Source: Rothia mucilaginosa
Lineage (GTDB): Bacteria > Actinomycetota > Actinomycetes > Actinomycetales > Micrococcaceae
Assembly (NCBI RefSeq): GCF_019334805.1
Contig: NZ_CP079822.1
Coordinates: 1,736,001-1,800,000 of the forward strand
Length of the DNA stretch: 64,000 nucleotides
Direction of reading: 5' to 3'
In this document: one piece after another, positions 60,645-64,000 of the stretch
Position numbering within the stretch: the first letter of the stretch is position 1
Layout of the letters: each line of letters starts with the position of its first letter
Position numbers and translations under genes: made by a program
The notes under the pieces: model-generated
The model's database searches: none
Told to the model about the DNA's origin: nothing
The model's input: the letters and a program-made list of their open reading frames with translations, nothing else

Positions 60645-61784
60645 ATGACTTACGGCCTGAACCTGCCCGAATACCCCTGGGAGGCGCTCGCCCCCTACCG
60701 CGCAACCGCGGCCGCCCACCCGGACGGTCCGGTGGACCTGTCCATCGGCACCCCGGTCGACCCGACCCCGCAGAACATTCGTGAGGCGCTGGCGGCTGCC
60801 TCCAACGCACCCGGCTACCCGACCACCCACGGCACCCCCGCCCTGCGTGAGGCTATTGCCGAGTGGTTTGCGCGCCGCCGCGGCGTGACCGGCCTGAACC
60901 CTGACGCGATTATGCCCACGGTGGGTTCGAAGGAGCTCGTGGCGTGGCTGCCGTTCCTGCTGGGGCTGGGCCCGGGCGATGTGGTCGTGTACCCGCGCGT
61001 TGCGTACCCCACCTACGATATGGGTGCCCGTTTTGCTCGCGCCGAGTCTGTACCCGCCGACAGCCTGGACGAGTTGGATGCTGATACCCGTAGCCGTGTG
61101 AAGCTGATTTGGGTGAACTCCCCGGCGAACCCGAACGGTGTGGTGCGTACCGTGGAGCAGCTGCGTGAGATTGTGGCGCAGGCGCGTGAAATTGGTGCCG
61201 TGGTGGCGTCCGATGAATGCTACGCTGAGCTCGGTTGGGGTGCTTGGGATGAGGCGCGTGGCGGTCAGCCGGTGCCGTCCATCCTGGATCCTCGCGTGTG
61301 CGATGGTGACTTCACCGGCCTGTTTGCCGTGTATTCGCTGTCGAAGCAGTCGAACCTTGCCGGTTACCGTGCCGCGTTCATCGCCGGTGCCCCCGAGCTG
61401 ATGCCGAACCTGATTAATAGCCGCAAGCACGCAGGCATGATTGTGCCCGCCCCGGTGCAGGCTGCCATGATGGTGGCGCTGGCTGATGAGGCGCATGTGG
61501 CGGCGCAGAAGGACCTGTACCGTGCTCGCCGCGAGGTGCTGGAGGAGGCGATTATCGCCGCCGGTGGTCGCATCGAGAATTCTGAAGCTGGCCTGTACCT
61601 GTGGACCACTTTCGGCGAGTCTACCTGGGATTCGATTGGTCGCCTGGCGGAGCTGGGTATTATTGCTGGCCCCGGCGTGTTCTACGGCGAGGACGGCGAA
61701 GGCTACGTGCGCATCGCTCTGACTGCCTCCGATGAGGCGGTGGCGAAGGCTGCTGAGCGTCTGAAGGTATCTGCATCTAAGTAA
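60645..61784 (+). CDS. dapC: succinyldiaminopimelate transaminase
   Basis: A 379-residue fold-type I aminotransferase. Family marks are LSIGTPVDPTPQNIREAL, YPTTHGTPALREAIAEWF, VNSPANPNGVVRT, SDECYAELGW and PLP lysine K234 in YSLSKQSNLAGYR. DapC makes N-succinyl-L,L-DAP in lysine/peptidoglycan synthesis, the step after DapD (63376). ATG 60645 has AGGTGACACA; an ATG 13 codons upstream (60606) is only three bases past a TAGACT box and less likely. It shares a terminator with galE. Confidence 0.9.
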   Translation: MTYGLNLPEYPWEALAPYRATAAAHPDGPVDLSIGTPVDPTPQNIREALAAASNAPGYPTTHGTPALREAIAEWFARRRGVTGLNPDAIMPTVGSKELVAWLPFLLGLGPGDVVVYPRVAYPTYDMGARFARAESVPADSLDELDADTRSRVKLIWVNSPANPNGVVRTVEQLREIVAQAREIGAVVASDECYAELGWGAWDEARGGQPVPSILDPRVCDGDFTGLFAVYSLSKQSNLAGYRAAFIAGAPELMPNLINSRKHAGMIVPAPVQAAMMVALADEAHVAAQKDLYRARREVLEEAIIAAGGRIENSEAGLYLWTTFGESTWDSIGRLAELGIIAGPGVFYGEDGEGYVRIALTASDEAVAKAAERLKVSASK

Positions 61785-61852
61785 TGTTGCTGCCAGGTAG
61801 CTCCCGACGGGGCTACAGTTCCGGTAACTACCTAGCCCGAAGCGCACAAAAA

Positions 61853-61884
61853 TGCCCGATAGGTGAGATAACACCTATCGGGCA
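61853..61884. terminator. bidirectional terminator dapC / galE
   Basis: A perfect 13-bp stem (61853-61865 with 61872-61884), preceded by an A run. Confidence 0.8.
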
Positions 61885-61918
61885 CTCTTCAACACCCCTC
61901 ACAAGGGGCTAAAACAGC

Positions 61919-62932
61919 TTAGGCTTCGTAACCATTGGGGTTGTTCTTCTGCCAGTTCCAGTGGTCGCGAACCATGGTCTTAATGTCGCGGCTAGCGCTC
62001 CAACCCAGATCCGCCAGAGCAGAGGAAGGATCAGCGTAAGAGACCGCAACGTCACCGGGGCGACGATCCACAATCTTGTACGGCAGCTCCTTACCGCACG
62101 CCTCCTCGAACGCGTGCAGAACCTGCAGAACCGAGTAACCGTTACCGGTACCCAGGTTCCAGGTGTGCAGACCGCCGTGCTGGGTAATGTAATCCAGCGC
62201 CTTCAGGTGGCCGTCAGCCAGGTCAACCACGTGGATGTAGTCGCGCACGCCGGTACCGTCAACGGTCGGGTAGTCGTTACCGAAGACGTTCAGGTACTCG
62301 CGGCGACCCACAGCAACCTGCGCGATGAAGGGCACCAGGTTGTTCGGGATGCCCGCCGGGTCCTCACCAATACGGCCGGACTCGTGCGCACCAACGGGGT
62401 TGAAGTAACGCAGCAGAGCAATGTTCCACTTGGAATCAGAAGCAGCCAGGTCGACCAGCATGTCCTCGATGTGCTCCTTGGTGCGGCCGTAGCAGGACTG
62501 CGCATCCATGTTCATCTTCTCAATCAGAGGCATGGACTCGGGCTCACCGTACACGGTAGCGGAGGAGGAGAACACGATGGAGTGGCAGTCAGCCTCGTCC
62601 ATTGCGTACAGCAGGTTCAGGGTGCCAGCCACGTTGGTCTGGTAGTACCACAGCGGCTTCTCGGCGGATTCGCCCACAGCCTTCAGACCCGCAAAGTGAA
62701 TCACAGCGTCGGGGCGAACCTGCTTGAAGAGAGCCTTCATGCCTTCGAGGTCGAGCAGGTCAACCTTGTGGAACTCGGGGGCGCGGCCAGCGAGTTCAGC
62801 GACGCGCTTGAGGGACTCCTCGGAAGAGTTTGCAAGGTTATCCATGACGACGACGTCGTGACCTGCCTTGAGCAGTTCAAGTACAGTGTGGGAGCCGATG
62901 TAGCCGGCGCCGCCGGTAACGAGTACCTTCAT
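61919..62932 (-). CDS. galE: UDP-glucose 4-epimerase
   Basis: A 337-residue short-chain dehydrogenase-type epimerase. NAD binding is at VTGGAGYIGSHTVLELL (5-21). The active site is S122-S124 in FSSSATVYGE with Y148-x3-K152 in SCYGRTK. RPGDVAVSYADPSSAL near the C-terminus is typical. It interconverts UDP-glucose and UDP-galactose and so uses the GalU product. ATG 62932 has GAAAGGACATC ahead. Confidence 0.93.
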   Translation of the reverse strand: MKVLVTGGAGYIGSHTVLELLKAGHDVVVMDNLANSSEESLKRVAELAGRAPEFHKVDLLDLEGMKALFKQVRPDAVIHFAGLKAVGESAEKPLWYYQTNVAGTLNLLYAMDEADCHSIVFSSSATVYGEPESMPLIEKMNMDAQSCYGRTKEHIEDMLVDLAASDSKWNIALLRYFNPVGAHESGRIGEDPAGIPNNLVPFIAQVAVGRREYLNVFGNDYPTVDGTGVRDYIHVVDLADGHLKALDYITQHGGLHTWNLGTGNGYSVLQVLHAFEEACGKELPYKIVDRRPGDVAVSYADPSSALADLGWSASRDIKTMVRDHWNWQKNNPNGYEA

Positions 62933-63375
62933 GATGTCCTTTCGGGCTTTATATATCCGGAAAAAGTGCTCCGGATGGGGGACAAAAGCTGTTGAGCTGT
63001 ATCTAATAGTACAGCCGTGCACGGGGCGTAAGTACTGCGGGACACTGTGCGCTTGTGCACTCTGGTGTGAGCACGTGGGAGGCGTTATTGAGGTGTGCCG
63101 CCACTCGTCTGCAGCGGCGGGTGCGCTGTACCCGGTACTACCAGCCTAGCGAAAGCCCGAGCATCCCGCCCTGAAAACGGTCATCGTAGCCGCCGCGGAT
63201 TCGCGCCCAGCCTGTGAGAGCGGCGAAGAGGGAACACCAGGCGCAGAAAAGGGGGCCGGGATGCTTCACGCATCCCGGCCCCTAAAGTTCACGGGCCGAC
63301 CCCCAACGTTCGCAAGGGCAACCAGCGCTAGTCCAGGTACAGACTAGTTCAGGTGCAGACTAGTTCAGGTGCAGA
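62933..63375. other. intergenic region between galE and dapD
   Basis: This 443-base gap carries the galE promoter region, a terminator for dapD (63252-63282) and a 16-bp tandem repeat that runs into the dapD 3' end (63328-63391). No gene is seen. Confidence 0.55.
63252..63282 (-). terminator. terminator of dapD
   Basis: GGGGCCGGGATGC (63252-63264) pairs with GCATCCCGGCCCC (63270-63282). On the minus strand a T run (CCTTTTC) follows, giving a standard terminator. Confidence 0.8.
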
Positions 63376-63391
63376 CTAGTTCAGGTGCAGC
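63328..63391 (-). repeat. 16-bp tandem repeat spanning the dapD stop codon
   Basis: Four 16-bp units (63328-63343, 63344-63359, 63360-63375, 63376-63391), the first with two mismatches and the last differing at its final base. The last unit is the 3' end of dapD and contains its stop codon. Confidence 0.85.
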
Positions 63392-64000
63392 GCCTCGTTC
63401 AGCTCCACGGTGTTCTTCGCACGCGGCAGAACCTCAATCGCGCCGCTGATTGAATTGCGGCGGAACAGCAGATTCGACACACCGGACAGCTCCGCAGCCT
63501 TCACCACGCGCGCCTCCTGACCGGGCAGCAGAACACTCACGCGCGAACCAGCGGTCACATACAGGCCAGCCTCAACCACGCAGTCATCACCCAGGGCAAT
63601 ACCGATACCGGACTCCGCACCCAGCAGAGAACGCTCACCAATAGAGACGCGCTGAGTGCCACCACCGGAGAGGGTACCCATCGTGGAGGCGCCGCCACCC
63701 ACATCCGAGCCGTCGCCCACCACAACGCCCTGAGAAATACGGCCCTCAACCATGGAGGTGCCCAGGGTACCGGCGTTGAAGTTCACGAAGCCCTCGTGCA
63801 TCACGGTCGTGCCGGACGCCAAGTGCGCACCCAGGCGTAGACGGTCACCGTCGCCAATACGCACGCCGGCGGGAACCACGTAATCCACCAGGCGCGGGAA
63901 CTTATCAATGTGGCTCACGCTCAGGTGGCCCAGCTTGCGCAGACCAATCGCCAGCTTCTGGAACTCGGCGGCAAGCACCGGGCCGTGGTTGGTCCACGCA
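63376..64000 (-). CDS. dapD: tetrahydrodipicolinate N-succinyltransferase, 3' part
   Basis: The gene is cut by the window edge; 208 codons are present and the N-terminus lies beyond 64000. The visible part is a left-handed beta-helix of hexapeptide repeats ([53 protein letters not shown]). It belongs to the actinobacterial DapD type. The enzyme adds succinyl from succinyl-CoA to tetrahydrodipicolinate, one step before DapC. A 16-bp tandem repeat begins at its stop codon. Confidence 0.9.
   Translation of the reverse strand, partial: AWTNHGPVLAAEFQKLAIGLRKLGHLSVSHIDKFPRLVDYVVPAGVRIGDGDRLRLGAHLASGTTVMHEGFVNFNAGTLGTSMVEGRISQGVVVGDGSDVGGGASTMGTLSGGGTQRVSIGERSLLGAESGIGIALGDDCVVEAGLYVTAGSRVSVLLPGQEARVVKAAELSGVSNLLFRRNSISGAIEVLPRAKNTVELNEALHLN

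Overview
The window looks like chromosome from an actinobacterium of the Micrococcaceae, most likely Rothia. This is inferred from protein flavour and gene order, not from a database match. The genes are GC-rich. They include a mycothiol-type PIG-L deacetylase next to a 7Fe ferredoxin, dapC, galE and dapD, an LppP/LprE-type lipoprotein, GTG starts and several genes that look leaderless. No rRNA, tRNA, CRISPR array, insertion sequence or integrase was recognised.

Layout. 1-970: a Phd-type antitoxin and PIN toxin pair lying between two near-identical terminator hairpins. 1110-2935: a small membrane protein and an AEC-family transporter whose stop codon sits in a 17-bp tandem repeat. 3091-10904: an alpha-glucoside locus, with a phosphatase-fold protein and two GH13 alpha-glucosidases on the minus strand, and a PTS EIICB permease and an RpiR regulator on the plus strand. 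10992-16150: a membrane protein, a very large helicase-like protein whose ATPase motifs are degenerate, a coupled 95-aa protein and an FmdB zinc ribbon. 16391-34061: 5-formyl-THF cyclo-ligase, galU, a DedA-like protein, a LysR-effector-domain protein, a Nudix / solute-binding lipoprotein / alaA run, xseAB, ispH, and an ABC-2 exporter with its own two-component system.

34278-39400 is the most unusual part. ychF is intact, but its 3' end occurs three times: as the gene's own end, as a 203-bp copy at 37667-37869, and as a 32-bp remnant at 39316-39347 that still carries the probable native terminator. Between the copies lie two cargo modules that are AT-richer than the host genes. One is a DNA methyltransferase plus putative restriction endonuclease. 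The other is an unknown membrane-anchored coiled-coil protein. Every difference between the copies inside ychF codons is synonymous. This looks like serial, integrase-free capture of defence-like cargo at the 3' end of a housekeeping gene.

39462-64000 returns to core genes: a Mop-type molybdate protein, YjdM, small membrane proteins, LppP/LprE lipoprotein, tpx, azlC/azlD plus a second azlC, OsmC, lysP, a repeat-rich sortase-anchored surface protein, Nudix, LOG-family, pcp, pgi, nudC, typA, an mshB-like gene fused to a membrane domain, fdxA behind a possible iron box, dapC, galE and the 3' part of dapD. Convergent pairs nearly always share one bidirectional hairpin terminator.

How genes work together. 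The PTS/GH13/RpiR block would import and cleave alpha-glucosides. pgi, galU and galE handle hexose phosphates and UDP-sugars. dapC and dapD feed lysine and peptidoglycan. The ABC exporter and its kinase/regulator pair form one regulated unit with an inverted-repeat operator upstream.
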